DNA from: Mucidula mucida
Taxonomy: Eukaryota > Basidiomycota > Agaricomycetes > Agaricales > Physalacriaceae
DNA length: 64,000 nucleotides
Direction: 5' to 3'
Assembly (NCBI GenBank): GCA_015501055.1
Contig: JADNYV010000018.1
Span: 124,001 to 188,000 of the forward strand
In this document: piece after piece, positions 52,250 through 64,000 of the stretch
Position numbering within the stretch: the stretch's first letter is position 1
Layout of the letters: every line of letters starts with the position of its first letter
Position numbers and translations under genes: made by a program
The notes under the pieces: model-generated
What the model was told of the DNA's origin: nothing
What the model saw: the letters and a program-made list of their open reading frames with translations, nothing else
The model's database searches: none

Positions 52250-54054
52250 CTACGCCACAAACCGCTCAATAACTTCCTTGACCAACTCCACCTCAGGGCC
52301 CTCCACATCAATCACCCTTCTCTCTTTTTGCAACAAGCCCTTAAACTCCTCCGGCATCACATCGCTTTCAAAATCAAACGCCGGCGAGTCCCTCAGCGCC
52401 AGCGAGACGGCCTCGGAAAACTTTGCGGGGTGCGCTGTAGATAGGATGATTTGCGTTGTCGTTTCCGGGCTGCTCAAAATTCAACACGATGAGATGAGAG
52501 GGAAAGGGGAGAAAACCGTACTTGTGCGCCACCATCCGCTCAGCAGCGGTCAACCCCACAGCCGTATGCGGGTCCACGACGTAGCCGTCCTCCGCAAAGT
52601 GCTTTTTTATAGTAGCCAGAGTCTGTAATAAATGTTTCATACAACATCTACGGAAGCAAAATGAGCACATACCTCGTCGTCCCCAACCCTTTCTGCGCAA
52701 AAGTCTCGCCTTGCCGCCTCCAGCACGGATACAGGCACCTCGACCCGCCCGTCCGCCTTCATTTTCCCCATCCACCCGTCCACGACCTGACATGCGCGGT
52801 CCCTGTCTCCCTCGTTCTCGTATGCGAGATACCACAAGAGCCTCTCAAAATTACTCGACACGAGGATATCCATCGCCGGACTCAACGTCTCTTTCACACC
52901 ATGGCCTCCCTCTGCCTGTTTCCCATCCACAACCCCCAGCGGAACATCCGAGGAATCATCAACTTTTTCATACCTCCCCGTGCGCCAAAACCTAGCCAAG
53001 ATATCGTTGGCGTTGGTCGCGACGCCGAGCTTGGCGTGCATCGGGAGCCCCATGCGGCGCGCATAGTACCCCGCGAGAATATCCCCAAAGTTGCCCGTCG
53101 GGACGACAAACTGCAGTTCTACGGGCGCGCCTTGGGGCTGTTGTCGCTGGACGTCAAAGTAGGCTAAAAAGTAGTACACCGTCTGCGCGAGGATGCGCGC
53201 CCAGTTGATCGAGTTGACCGCGCCGAGGCGGTGTGTGGCGTTGAACGCGCGGTCGGAGAAGAGCGCCTTGACAATGTCCTAGAAGAAGCGGGTTTGAGAT
53301 GAGGCAAGGGAGGAGAAGGAGGAGAGACATACCTGACAATCATCAAACGTGCCCTTGACGGCAATGTTGTGTACGTTGGCGTCTGTGACGGTCGTCATCT
53401 GCGCTTCCTGTATAGGCGAAACGCGTCCCTTGGGGTGCAGAATGAATATCGACACGTTGGCCTTGTTGCGCAGCCCGTAGATCGCTGCACTACATGGCAC
53501 ATTTCAACAAACACCATGGCAAGAAATGGTTCAACGTACCTCCCAGTATCCCCACTCGTCGCGCCGACCACCGTCAGCCTCTCCACACCCTCATCCTTCC
53601 TTCGCTCATTCCGCCTTTTTAAGAAAAACTCGAATAGATTTCCCAGCAACTGCAGCGCCACATCCTTAAACGCCCACGTCGGGCCGTGCCACAGCTCCAG
53701 CACATACCTGCGCGCCCCGAGCTGCTTCAGCGGCGTCACATCGGGATGCCGGAACCCTGCATACGACTTTTGCACGATGGCGCGCAGCTCACTTTCGGAC
53801 ATCTCATCGCGGCTGATGTACAGCGACAGCGCGGCGACGGAGAGATCGATAAACGTATAGTCTTTCCAGTCCGTAAGCCAGTTTGGCGGGAGAGTGGGGA
53901 TGGAGACGGGGATGTAGAGCCCGCCGTTGGGCGCGAGCCCGGTTAGGACGGTCTAATAGGACTGAGAGGCTGAGTGGAGGAGCAAAGGGAGGCAAGGCCT
54001 GACCTCTTCAAAGGAGAGCTCCTCGTCTGCGCCGCGCGTCGAAAAGTACTTCAT
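52250..54054 (-). CDS. THR4: Threonine synthase (complete copy)
   Basis: Pyridoxal-phosphate enzyme converting O-phosphohomoserine to threonine in the cytosol. Starts MKYFSTRGADEELSFEE at 54054. Five introns of about 48-60 nt splice in frame: after FEE, within GDTG-S, after FDDCQ, after VGDDE and inside AHN-SPE. Domains in order are the N-terminal threonine-synthase segment (LTGLAPNGGLYIP), the PLP-lysine motif GPTWAFKDVALQLLGN, GATSGDTGSAA (phosphate-binding), FVVPTGNFGDILAGYY, KLGVATNANDIL, VDPHTAVGL and ILSTAHPAKFSEAV near the end. All key regions are undamaged, so this is the functional gene; the other two copies are fragments of duplications. Convergent with DUF7770-like copy 6. Confidence 0.92.
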
Positions 54055-54839
54055 GTTGACGGGTGTGGTTAGGCCTGCAGATCGCGACTGTTCAGAGAAA
54101 TTTAGATGTTAGATGGGAGTCATGTTGTAGATCGCTTTCGTCGGCCGAAAGATTTGCGATCATGCCAAACAAGAGCAGTGCCACCGACTTGATAGGTCGA
54201 ACCGCCACCCAGAGTGCTGTCGAGTGAGTATACTATTCAGATATGCTAAGCCGCGAACTTCCTTCAACCGCGCCTTCGTCGCTTGTCACTTCCTTTCACC
54301 GTCTAGTCCGAGTCATGACGGATGCCACAAACATGAAGGCAGACAACATAGGCGCCAGTCTCATAGCTCTATATTTCTACACGCCTGATAGTGGGACATT
54401 GTGAAAGCCCACCATTGCTGTCTGACCTTTATCTGGTGGTTTAACTAGATTCAAGTAGCGGGATTGATTCGAATCTACAAAGGCAGTGAGAATAGGAAGT
54501 GAATAGTATCATTTAGAAGTTGGCCCGCAAGGACTCGCACGAGAAACGATACACCATTGCCATTCGCGTCCATGTTAATGAGCATGGTAGTACGGAATGC
54601 AGTAAGACTCTGCCTGCTGAGGGTGAAGGTTGACGCAGGAGCTTTTGGTTGACAATGAGGGAAACGGTCTTTGATATGTATCGGCGATCCACGTATTTCT
54701 GACGTAGCGGGAAAAACGGAACACAGTTATAAACGCATTTAGGACGGGTGTAGAGTCATCTTTGAAAGGAGGGTTTGCACACAAGTTTGCAAGCATCAAA
54801 AAAGTACAAGAAACAGGAAATTATCGAGTATTGCCTACT
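54055..54839. other. Intergenic region between THR4 and the Tra2-like gene
   Basis: No gene supported. It holds the 5' flank of THR4 and the 3' flank of the splicing-factor gene, both read on the minus strand. Confidence 0.5.
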
Positions 54840-55667
54840 TCAATAACGCCGGTCATCACTGTACCGCCTGTCGTAGTCCCGTCTGCTCCTGTCGTCATAT
54901 CTGGCGCGGCGGTCCCTGTCTCTATCGTCGTACCTGTCCCTCCGCGAGTCGTATCGTCTATCGTCATACCTATCGACCCGCGCGTACCTGCTATCGTATG
55001 GACGCGGGTCGTAGTAACGTTCGGTTGGATAGTCACCTACGGCAACGTTGTTAACGAATGGCAAAGGTGTGTGAGGACGTACGACCACGGTCAGGACCAC
55101 GCTTTGGGGGCCCGTAGTATTTGCCTGGTGTGGGCGTGCGCGCCCGCCCACGACGCGCCTTTGTCATGGATTAGCCTAAGAAACTGAAGATGAGAGGCAC
55201 GACCTTTTCGATAACCAAAGTGCGGCCCATGAAATCTGTGCCGTTGAGAGCGGCAATAGCAGCCTCGGCCTCTTCGGGAGACTCCATAGTCACAAACCCG
55301 AACCCGCGGGACTCGCGCGTGTGTGGGTCGTACATGATGGACGCTTTTTGAACCTACCAATCCACCTGTCAATACAAGTGAATGCTGTAGGGACCATAGA
55401 ACTCACCCTGCCGACTTTGCTAAAAGCCTCCTCAAGGTCGCGCATGTCAACTTTGCGCGCCAGCCCCGAAACATGGAGATTGTTCCCGGGGTTCTGGTTC
55501 CCGTCATCTCTGTCGCGTCTTTCACTATTCACGCCACAAAGTCAACAAAGGCCGCAGCGCATGGAGAGACGACGTACCCACGCCCAACGCCAGGGCTCAT
55601 ACTCCTCCTGCTGCCGTTTTCGCGCGCATACTCGGAATCGCGCATGGGCACGTCCATTGGTGGGGGC
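54840..55667 (-). CDS. Tra2-like RNA-binding protein (RRM plus Arg/Asp/Tyr-rich tail)
   Basis: Start MPPPMDVPMRDSEYAREN at 55667. Short introns join VGR to ERRDRDDG, VGR to VQKASIMYD, VIEK to ARRGRARTP, and PDRG(R) to DYPTERYYD. The RRM spans about residues 45-125: RNP2 NLHVSGL, then RNP1 RGFGFVTM, with LEEAFSKVG between. The linker TPGKYYGPPKRG is typical of transformer-2 proteins. The tail is built of Arg-Tyr-Asp repeats (RYDDRRYDSRRDRYDDRD). Such proteins bind purine-rich exonic enhancers and regulate splicing in the nucleus. The gene lies in the conserved right flank of the array. A GTG repeat (near 55890) lies upstream, probably in the 5' untranslated region. Confidence 0.85.
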
Positions 55668-56014
55668 ATAGTGGCATTGTCCTGCGGCTGCCATGCTATT
55701 TGAAGAACAAACAATGAGGCGGCGGTTGTGGTTATAGATGGGAATAATTGCAGAGAAGGTGGTAAAGGCGTTATTACTGTCTAGTCGAAGGAAAAGGGTG
55801 TGTGTATGTCGAGCGCAAATTGAAAAAATGTGGCTCATTGCTGCCGCTAGCAACTTCGATAGCGTAGTCGGTCGGCAGCCGCGGGCGAAGTGGTGGTGGT
55901 GGTGGTGGCTGCTGAAAACGTACCGTCATCCATTTTTCAGTAGATAGGTATTGTTGTTCAATGTCGTGGTAGAAGGCAAGTTGAAGACTGGACCGGGGTA
56001 ACAAAGGACTTGTC

Positions 56015-57530
56015 ATGGGCGCGTTGGTCACTATCCTCACAGTGTTCGCCGTCGTCGCTGCGGCGGTGTACCAACTATATGTCTCGCCTCTGATGACGCT
56101 GCTCGGCGTCGGCCGCACCGTCGAAGTGTTTGGACACAGCGATCGGTGTTATACTATCCCCGAAGTTCCGGGATGTGAAAGTGCGCGTTCCTTTCTCAAA
56201 GTCCATCATCTAAGCCATGCAAGACAGAAATCATACTACACCACGCCTCGGGTACACTCTACATGTCATGCGCCACCCTCGAGCAACGTGCTGTATGGTT
56301 GAATCCCTCAAAAACACATACGCGGCCGGTCAAGGACGCCAACTACATCGCGACGTACGACCATGCCCACCGCAAAGTTACGCGTCTTGTATTGAAAGAC
56401 TTTCCCTGGGCCGATGAGAGCATAGCGTTCCATGGCATGGACGTCGTACCCTCGTCCCTCAACCACAACGAACTGTTCGTCTACCTCGTACACCACCGCT
56501 TACCTCCCAACAACCAGGATCCCGCCTTCGCGGGCTTCCACTCCACCGTGGAAGTATTCAGAACCTTTGTCGGCAGCGACACTTTGACGCACATCTCAAC
56601 CGTCGACGACCCAGCGCACATGCTCGTCCCCAACGACGTCCTCGGGTCTTCAGACGGCCAGAGTTTCTTTTTCACCAACAGCGGTACCATGCAGACCGGT
56701 CTCGTACGCGCGCCTTTTTCCTCTCCGTCGTTGTGACTGACCCTTGTAGACGCGCAACCTCCGTGAACTTCTCCACCCCGCCTCGTCTGTAATCCACTGT
56801 CACGTCTCCTCCGGCCAATGCAAAGTAGCCATATCCGGACTGAGCTACGCGAACGGTATTGCTTCAGCGCCGAATGGGACCGTCTATGTGGCTAGTACAA
56901 TCGCCAGGGGAATTCGCGTACTGGACAGGCAAGAGGATAATTCCCTTGTGATGGATGACTTGATTCCTACTGGTCTGTTCCCTTCCCTTTTTGGGGCGTC
57001 GATGATTGAATGTCGACAGAGGAGATATTCGATAACCTGTCCATCGACGAGGATGGCGTTTTATGGGGCGCGGGTTAGTCCTTCCCTGGCTCAGCGGCAC
57101 TCAACGTTGACCTTTGATAGGCATACCACGAGCATTTGATGCGGTAGAGACTATGAAGAATAGCTCTCTTCCTTCTCCTTCAATTGCGAAAAGGTAATTA
57201 ATTCCAACTCTAGTACTGCTGTACGCCACGTTGACGCAATTCTAGCTTCGCAATCAATACCGGCACATCGTCGTTCTTCGGTGAAAAGTACAAAATCGAC
57301 ACTGTCAGTCCGCAATCTTGAGAGTATTTATGATTGCTGACATTCGCATACATAGGTATTTAGCGATGACGGGAACGTAATGTCCCTCCTTTCGACTGTG
57401 GTACACGACTCGCAGCGGCATGTTATGTATTATCACGGTAGGTCCTTCTTTCTCTGGCGTCTTTTCACGATTCACAGTAGGCTTTGTAGGCATAGTGTCA
57501 AAGTGGCTTCTTGTTTGCCCATCTTCTTGA
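56015..57530 (+). CDS. Paraoxonase/arylesterase-family protein, membrane-anchored
   Basis: Eight exons traced with GT-AG introns, from MGALVTILTVFAVVAAAVYQ to WLLVCPSS and stop at 57530. An N-terminal hydrophobic segment (residues about 3-30) acts as a signal anchor. The beta-propeller shows ILHHASGTLYMSCAT, FHGMDVVPSSLN, HSTVEVFR, LVPNDVLGSSDGQSFFFTN, GLSYANGIASAPNGTVYVA, SIDEDGVLWGAGIPRAF and a final DDGNVMSLLSTVVHDS. The NDV and ANGI motifs are calcium-binding positions in paraoxonases (lactonases/arylesterases). It probably faces the secretory-pathway lumen. No frame lesion seen. Divergent from the Tra2-like gene; not related to the repeated module. Confidence 0.85.
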
Positions 57531-58154
57531 GTTCCAATGTATGTTAGACTTCATAATTAACGACTACGCCCATACCCTGCGTATGCTGAACGTTATTTTC
57601 CCGACACGGGAAGTTTAAGACCGAGCATGATGTACTTTTCAACTCACCCTGTCAAAATCAACTTCTCGATGATTTTTCCGAGGATACACTCTATCAGTGT
57701 CAAATGAGGATAAACCGTGATATTCACACGTTCTTTAAAACCTTACCTGTCGATCCGTGCACGCGAAATGTGTGGCGTATAGATACATTCACAAACAAAA
57801 AACAAAAAAGTGTGCCAAGGATACAATAACTAGATCGCGAGAATCACCGTCGTTCTCCTACGTAAAGACCAGAAAGTGCAAAGTATTACAAGTGGTAGCG
57901 CGGTCCGAACATGTAAAAAAAAGTAATGTACTAGACCACCTAAGATGGGATTATATAGAAGATGCCAGGGAATGATGTACGACGAATTAAATACGGGAGT
58001 GCACATTATGTATACTAGATAAGAGAGCGACGAGGGTTTTAACGAGCGTGAGTGAGTCAGAGTGTTCTTTTTCCATCAATATTAAAACAGCAACACAAAA
58101 AAGTCCGCAAGGAGGAAGATTGTCGTGAACCCAAAAAGGTGCAACTCTTATTAT
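57531..58154. other. Intergenic region between convergent genes
   Basis: No coding sequence. AT-rich stretches with A runs near 57790-57810 and 57918-57930; the 3' ends of two convergent genes face each other here. Confidence 0.5.
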
Positions 58155-60276
58155 CTACAAGTTCACTTTTTTGGAGGAGGGGGGTATGTTCGACGGCGTG
58201 GAGGAGGTATTGGTAAAATCCAGAATCTGCCCTATCGACCGCGGACGAGGACGTTTCTGGAGGTTGGCGGCGTACGCGGCGGCGGGCGTGGGTGCAGAAC
58301 TAGTCGTCATCGTCGCCGTCGTCTTACTCGTCGAGCGCGGCGTGTTCTTCTTTTGCTCCTTCTCCCGCCGCTGGGTGCTTATCGCAGCCACAATGGCGGG
58401 ATCGCGGGATGACGGTACCTTTGTCGTCAGCACCGAGGCTGGCGCAGGAGGTGTGGGCGGCGTCGGAGGCGGGCTGGCCTCGGGAATGGAGGAAAGTGTC
58501 GCGGCGGTAGGACTCGCGGGCATGACGGACGAGCTGGAAGATGTGGCCGAGGACGCAAACGAGGACACCGAGGACCGTTTATCGAGCCGCCGGGACGTCC
58601 GTATGTCAGAGATAGGCACCCGCTCGACCGTTGTGGGTCGGAACCCACCGCCACGAGACGACATCCCTTTTATCAAGGGCGCTGTCCTCGACGGTACTTT
58701 ATTAAACTGCTTCATCACGGGCACCGAGGAAGATGATTCGCCGCCAGACTGCTCGAATGATTCCCTCATAGAATCTGTCTTGCTCGTCTCCCCGCCCGAG
58801 TCCTCCGGGTCCGAATGGAGGTGTCTGTATGACGGCGATCTCACCACGGGCGAGATGTCAGCTAAAGCCGACGTCGACCGCGACGCCGTACTGAGCAGTG
58901 TATTTCCCGCGACAGAAGCACCAGGAGACCGGCCATTGCTGACAAGCCATGTCAGGCCTTTAATCTCCTTGTCCCGTTTCGCTGCATCTCGTTCTAGCGC
59001 AGCGATCCGCTTCTCCAGCGCGTTTTTCTCCGTCACGTGGTTCTGCGTTACCTTGAGCAAGTACGCTGCGAGCTCGTCCAGCTGGTGATTGCGCGCCAAC
59101 AGTGCTGTTCGCAGTTGGTCGGCGGAAGCGGTGTAGATATCAAACACCTCGTTTTCCTTGTCGTCGATGGATTTTCGCTCTTGCGATTTACGTGTCTTTG
59201 GCGGAGAGGATGAAACTGTCGGTGTAGTAGGGACAGGCGAAACGGACGCCCGAGAGGAAAGGGTAAGAGACCGAGGTCGTGTCTTACGACCAGACGACGT
59301 GCGCCCGACTGATGCAGTACGCGATATTACGGGAGGAGCGGGTATTGCTTCGACTGGTGGTGTCGGTAAAGGTATCGTGGGCGGAGCCGTTCGTGGTATC
59401 GTTTTTGAGCGCGCGCTGGTCGACGAGAAACGCCGATTCTGAGAATCCCAAGACCTGCGTTTCCCACCTGCCGATATAGGTAGAGAGAGCGTGGATACGG
59501 CTTCTGATTCTTCGCCTGACATTGGGTCTTCCATCCCAGAAAGTCTGGAATTTCGGGCAGATCGAATGGATCCTGATTCATCGCGTGAACCGCGTACGAA
59601 AGCGGTTGGAGGAGATGAGGAAGGATGTGAATGAGCATCCTGATTTGAAGGCGAAGGGGAACGAGGATGTGTGGGGTTTGATGGAATTCGTTTTCTTGTG
59701 GGTTTGGTGAATAGATCGTCATATTGGTCGTCAAAGAGGTGTGATGAAGGTGACACAGTAATTGTTGGTTGACGAGTGGCCGACCCTGCGCTTAATGTTG
59801 AATCAACCGAAGGCCGGCGGACTCTAGGCGGTTCGAGGAATGAATCTGAGGTGTAGCCCGTCGCAGAGGCATCGGTCTTTTTCACTGCTCCTCTGCGAGC
59901 CGAGCCGGAGAAACGAGCAGCAAGCAAGGAGCCAAAAGAACTATGAGGCGTTGACGTGCTGGGAAAGGGCCTTTCAAGATTTGAGCATTGGAAGTCCTCA
60001 AAGTAGTTAATGATTTACTCACTGATCGTGCGCCTCCGAGGCTCTCTGCAAGTCTCGAACGTCAGGCTGTTCAGACTCTGATATGCTCGACACACTCGAT
60101 TTCTTCCTCGTCCGCCCAAGAAATGTTATTAAGCTTGATTTCCGTCTCCGTACGCCAGTCTCCGGGACCTGCAGAGCACCAGGCTCCGGTGTACGCTGCT
60201 GTCCCATACCGCGTAGAAAGCCAGCGAAATCGGTGGTTTTCGAGCGCGGCTTTTGGGGTGTGGATGTGTCCTCCAT
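58155..60276 (-). CDS. Serine-rich coiled-coil protein, unknown function
   Basis: Exon 1 is 60276-60023 (MEDTSTPQKPRSKTTDFAGF) and exon 2 is 59940-58155, joined by an 82-nt intron (GTGAGT ... CATAG). The product is about 680 residues. The first 400 are low-complexity, rich in Ser, Pro, Thr and Arg with many potential phosphorylation sites (SPSPSNQ, RSPS). A coiled coil follows (LRTALLARNHQLDELAAYL, EKNALEKRIAALERDA). The C-terminal third is again disordered with a Pro/Thr run (SPPPTPPTPPAP). A fungal cytoskeletal or polarity-type scaffold is possible, but I recognise no domain. The frame is undamaged and codon use is even, unlike the decayed neighbours to the left. Confidence 0.78.
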
Positions 60277-63200
60277 GGAGACGCGTCACAGAGAAAAATG
60301 ACAGGTGGTAAAGGAGTGTCGTGCAGACGATCCAAAGGGGCCTTGGGCTCAGAGGGAAAGGAAACCCGATACGGTACACACTCGAGGGTTTCTTGCGCTG
60401 TCCCAGGTTTCTTCTCGAAATCTCGAAACCCCCCAAGTTGCCGTCAGGACTTACGGCGTTTGTTGGCGAAGTGTCCCAAACCTTGAAGTGATACGCGTGG
60501 GTGCTTCCTTTCCTGCCGAGATCAGTGGTCGATGGGGTTAGGCGAAGCTTAGGGCCCCCAGGTCATCATCGTGGAACGTGGTGGTATACAAGAAAGAATT
60601 TGACGGCGCTCATTCAGCCGGAAGCATTCATCCGGATGTAATATTCGCTACCCTGCCTCAAAATATTCAACAGTTCAATTGTCGCTATTTCACAACAGCT
60701 TTGCTTCCGCCTCTAGCTGCTTACTGGCCGTTATTGATCTATTCGTAGCTGCTCGCACTACTGAAAATAGCCATGAGCTACGACAGAAGTACGAGTAATT
60801 TTAACGCATTATAGGGTCGGCCTGGCCGGAGGCGCTGGCGAAAAGAGCTATGTATGCCCATAGTAATTCTACTTACAAACTCCTCTGTCATTCTGGGGTA
60901 TGATTAACGTTAACGTAGTACGACTCAATGGATCAAACACTCAAGGGACTGGATCGTTTGTTAAGTGCATTCGGAAAGGCCGTTCCGCCTCAACGGAAGG
61001 TTCAATTATACCGGCGCATACAGAGCCCCAAGCGAACCTTGCCGCTGATCCCGACGAAACCTTGGCCTTAAGGGCGGCAGAGCGACACTACAGGCGGGAG
61101 ATGCACAATTGTCCTCCATAACCAAGTGCCTTCATTTCCGAAAAAGCACAAAGATTCCCATCTTCTCGTTCTTCTTCCATACGACCCAGAATTCCTCTAC
61201 GCATCGTACAAAGAACCGCACGAGGACAATAGAAATACAATCGTGTAGCCAAATGGGATACAGGAAGCTGCACAACTTCTTCGCCATCAGATGATCGTGT
61301 TCTACTCACACCGGAGATCGATTGTTTTTTTGAATTTCGAGGGCTTAGAGTCATGTGTTCGCCGCCGGCTCAGTACTGAGCAGAGCACAGATCCAAGACG
61401 TAGCCACTTCAAGGCCTCTGCGATGACATTTCGTTCCATAACAGTTCGGAGAAAGTGGACGGGCAGGATTCGGAAATGGTCTCGCGACAGTTATGGTATT
61501 CAATAGGCGCTCCGTGCAGGGTGCCAGACAAAAGGTCACCGACACTGCATCCGGAAGCATACTAGAATAAGCGCGATTAGAATCGATTACCCTTAGCTCG
61601 TATGTCACCGGTTTGCGCCACTAAGAACAAGGGAAAAGACTCACCACCGCAAGACTTCTGGATTGCAAAGTTGACGTCTCTCACCTCTCTGACGTTCTCG
61701 AAATCGCTACTTCGAGGAAATGTGCCTGTATGTTTTTCTAGCGAGCATATGCATCATCAAGTCCTAGGAACACGATGAAGCGAACAGCTGCGAGATAAGC
61801 CGGAGCACGTACTGATTTAGAGCGCAACTCCACGAAATGGAGCCTTGACGACAGAGAGCTTACTGATTCGAAGGCGTTGAATATTCATTTCCCTTATTAC
61901 CGCCACAACTGCATCACTAGACCGACAACAAATCAATTTTTTGAACAGAATTCAAGGAAGACTCATCTTCGTATGAAGCAAGGTTTAATATAATATAAGT
62001 GAGGTCCAAGAGGCTGCAGGTGCATATGAAGAGGTACAGTTGCTGTTGAAGATATCATACACCAAGTTAACTGCGCTGCTGCGTGGTGCCTAAAAAGAAA
62101 TTTCTTTGACTTACCGGAGGCGAAGGAAAAATCCTCCAGTTGTGTGAATCGGAATTACGCAGAGGCAGTGCTCGTTTAGCTCCGCCGAGCTCATTAATCT
62201 GAGTGAACTGTGGGTTGGTACCGGGTGGAGACAATGCGTCTGGACCAGCGGTGGCCCAGCCTCCTATACTCGTCATACCATCCCTGGACAAGAAATGTCG
62301 ACTTGAACACAAGTTGAAAGAGCAACCTGTTTGCCGCATGCGCGATCAGCTTTTTGTGATGCGGTGGACGGTGAAATGAGAAATAACATCGATTACCTAG
62401 GACGTAGTGTTCTGAGTAGTAACTAGACGACGATGTAAACTTGATATACCGTACTTGGCCGCACCTAAAGAAAAGTTATTCCCACCTATTCATACACGTT
62501 TCAATACCGGAAATAAAACTTCCGTCGTCGAAGATCAACAAAGAGTACACGGCTGCAGTGAGTACTGAAGTATAGGGGCATCCGGATATTTGGCTTCTCC
62601 ATCTTGATAACTCTTCAGTGAAAGGAAGCTGGTTTTGGCATGTATTCTGAAGAGTTTACTCCCGACGTGGAGATGAGTTCGATATAAGCATAGACGAGCA
62701 CAGCGATTTTGATCCTGGCGCGCATGTTCCATCTGATAATATAGTCTGACCGCGCCATGACTCGATGGTGAGTTCTAAGAAGCCACAGCACTAGTTGGCA
62801 TCTGCCACAGGTTGCCATGCGGTACAGAAACATGGCTTCACACAGGAAGTCCAGTTGTGAGTACTGTAAGCATGTCATGGCAGGCAGCGCGCGTTCACGA
62901 GTCCTCTGCGTACGTTTGATCTGTACTTAACGAGTGTCAAAACGCATGCCAGCCCTGGATGGAGGTCGACGGTGTACCGTGCACGCAAGGTCGGAATCTG
63001 TCGGAATGATCGTCCCGATGGTCGACAAGCAGTGGACAGGCATGTTTACAGAGTCGTACGAGATGTTCCAGAGCATGTGTAGATGCAAATGTAGCGGTCG
63101 AAGTGGTTCAGCATCCTCCATAGGACGACGAATAATGATGAGCTCGAGGAAACACTGAGTTGAAAAGCTGGCCCGTGCCGAGATCAGGCATGCCGTTTAC

Positions 63201-63827
63201 TGTTGCATCATTCGGCCCCACGTGCTGTATCTTCCTCGGCCCTGACATTTCTGTGACTTGACATCCACGACTGCATATGTCAATTTCGTGCATAGAGCGC
63301 TCTGAAGTCCCGGTGTGCTCTGCGACGCGTTAACGCTTGCCTATATGACTCTATCAGGTCAGTCTAAACCGTCCTTTCCCCGCAGGGCTGCAAATGGACC
63401 GCGTTTTCACCGCGTTCCAAGTAATTCAATTTACCGAACTTGGATCTGTTAGCTCTAGCTGCTGTCCACTGGACGAACCTCCGTATGCCTGCACTGAAAC
63501 AGGAAATTGATGGACCCGGGAAGGCAGTCGAATCGCGACTCGCGCCAGTTTCAACCGGTCTCCGTTAACGTGATCCGAGGCTGCGATTGGACGACACACC
63601 CAGTGCGGTATGTGTGGGATGTCCATCACGTTGATCAATCCAACTGATGCAAGTGACACAGATACAAACATGCTCGAAATGGTGAGAACTTGTTACCTTG
63701 CTGTTACTCCCGACGTCTGGACTGTACCACGACCTCTGGCGCTCCCCCGCCAGCTTTTTCCCCTCCGCGCCGGTCTATATCCGTGCCACGCTGTCTACTC
63801 TGGGTATTACTTTTCGGGGAGGTGGTC
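60277..63827. other. 3.5 kb without a supported gene
   Basis: Many short frames on both strands, none with a recognisable motif or consistent splice pattern. A minus-strand frame at 62067-62339 (SRDGMTSIGGWATAGPDAL) has protein-like composition but no match I can name. The stretch may hold promoters of the flanking genes or a decayed gene. Confidence 0.4.
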
Positions 63828-64000
63828 ATGGCACCACTCTCATCATTCATATCTCTACCTCGCCGTAACAAAACGAAGAGCGCCAAATATCCATACGATA
63901 TCCGCAAGCTGAATACGCCTACATCCCCGACGCATCCCTACGCTTCCCCGGAGATATACGACGTTAGCCATGGGCAGCGACCATCAGTGGACTCAGCAGC
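63828..64000 (+). CDS. Start of an unknown gene (3' partial)
   Basis: ATG at 63828 gives MAPLSSFISLPRRNKTKSAK, then KYPYDIRKLNTPTSPTHPY and SPEIYDVSHGQRPSVDS, open to the window edge (57 codons). The Ser/Pro/Arg-rich composition is typical of fungal regulatory protein N-termini. No domain is visible in the part available. Confidence 0.5.
   Translation, partial: MAPLSSFISLPRRNKTKSAKYPYDIRKLNTPTSPTHPYASPEIYDVSHGQRPSVDSA

Noticed and set aside
570..54054. Prokaryote-style sirtuin-based defence island
   Set aside because: Genes are eukaryotic, intron-bearing and of the SIRT5 deacylase type; no defence effector domain accompanies them, and the co-occurrence is explained by local duplication.
55880..55915. 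GTG/TGG microsatellite as a functional element
   Set aside because: Simple repeat of about six units upstream of the Tra2-like gene; nothing further supports a role.
58171..59088. Long plus-strand open frame opposite the serine-rich protein
   Set aside because: Shadow of the minus-strand gene, which has a splice-supported first exon and protein-like low complexity; high GC explains the open antisense frame.
62067..62339. Possible oxidase or Kelch-like fragment (SRDGMTSIGGWATAGPDAL)
   Set aside because: Only a short stretch with weak resemblance; no flanking exons found.
1..64000. CRISPR arrays, operons, ribosome binding sites, replication origin
   Set aside because: No regularly spaced repeats; intron-rich divergent genes show a nuclear eukaryotic genome.

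Overview
This is a window from a filamentous fungal genome, most likely an Agaricomycete (mushroom-forming basidiomycete). The evidence is short GT-AG introns of about 45-60 nt in nearly every gene, an alpha-kinase and an integrase-core gene of kinds I know as expanded in Agaricomycetes, a chromodomain Ty3/gypsy element, and ordinary eukaryotic housekeeping genes (UTP14, threonine synthase THR4, a Tra2-like splicing factor, a paraoxonase-like lactonase). There are no operons, Shine-Dalgarno sites or CRISPR arrays. All assignments come from reading the sequence; no search was run.

Layout. Positions 1-417 are the end of UTP14. From about 0.57 to 54.05 kb runs a degenerate segmental array built from one ancestral module: sirtuin (minus) - phosphotransferase of the APH/choline-kinase fold (plus) - small conserved protein resembling DUF7770 (plus) - threonine synthase (minus). 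I count eight phosphotransferase copies (1, 4, 5 and 8 intact; 2, 3, 6 and 7 frameshifted), seven sirtuin copies or fragments (none complete), six DUF7770-like copies (3 and 4 intact) and three THR4 copies (only the last, 52250-54054, is whole). Some modules are inverted (3.6-4.6 kb and 45.3-48.7 kb), and several copies are visible mosaics.

Mobile DNA. THR4 copy 1 is broken by a composite insertion. One part is an 8.64 kb element (8931-17567) with 292-bp terminal inverted repeats; it carries an intact multi-exon DDE integrase gene, an intact large gene of unknown function, a decayed alpha-kinase gene and a decayed small gene. The other part is a chromodomain Ty3/gypsy element on the minus strand (17569-23628). 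A second gypsy copy (32128-38584) has both LTRs and a 5-bp target duplication and splits another gene. Both gypsy copies show a 12-nt self-complementarity typical of self-primed (Tf1/sushi) elements, and they share the same inactivating stop codons. Smaller insertions are a 454-bp MITE (28275-28728) and a 556-bp insert flanked by a 10-bp direct repeat (48901-49456).

Right flank. After THR4 come a Tra2-like RNA-binding protein (54840-55667, minus), a membrane-anchored paraoxonase-family protein (56015-57530, plus), a serine-rich coiled-coil protein (58155-60276, minus), about 3.5 kb without a supported gene, and the start of another gene at 63828.

How it fits together. The outermost genes suggest an ancestral order UTP14 - sirtuin - phosphotransferase - DUF7770-like - THR4 - Tra2. 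The middle was then amplified, inverted, recombined and invaded by transposons. The intact phosphotransferases share a conserved upstream palindrome, so part of the array may still be expressed under common control. The most novel item is the integrase plus alpha-kinase inverted-repeat element.
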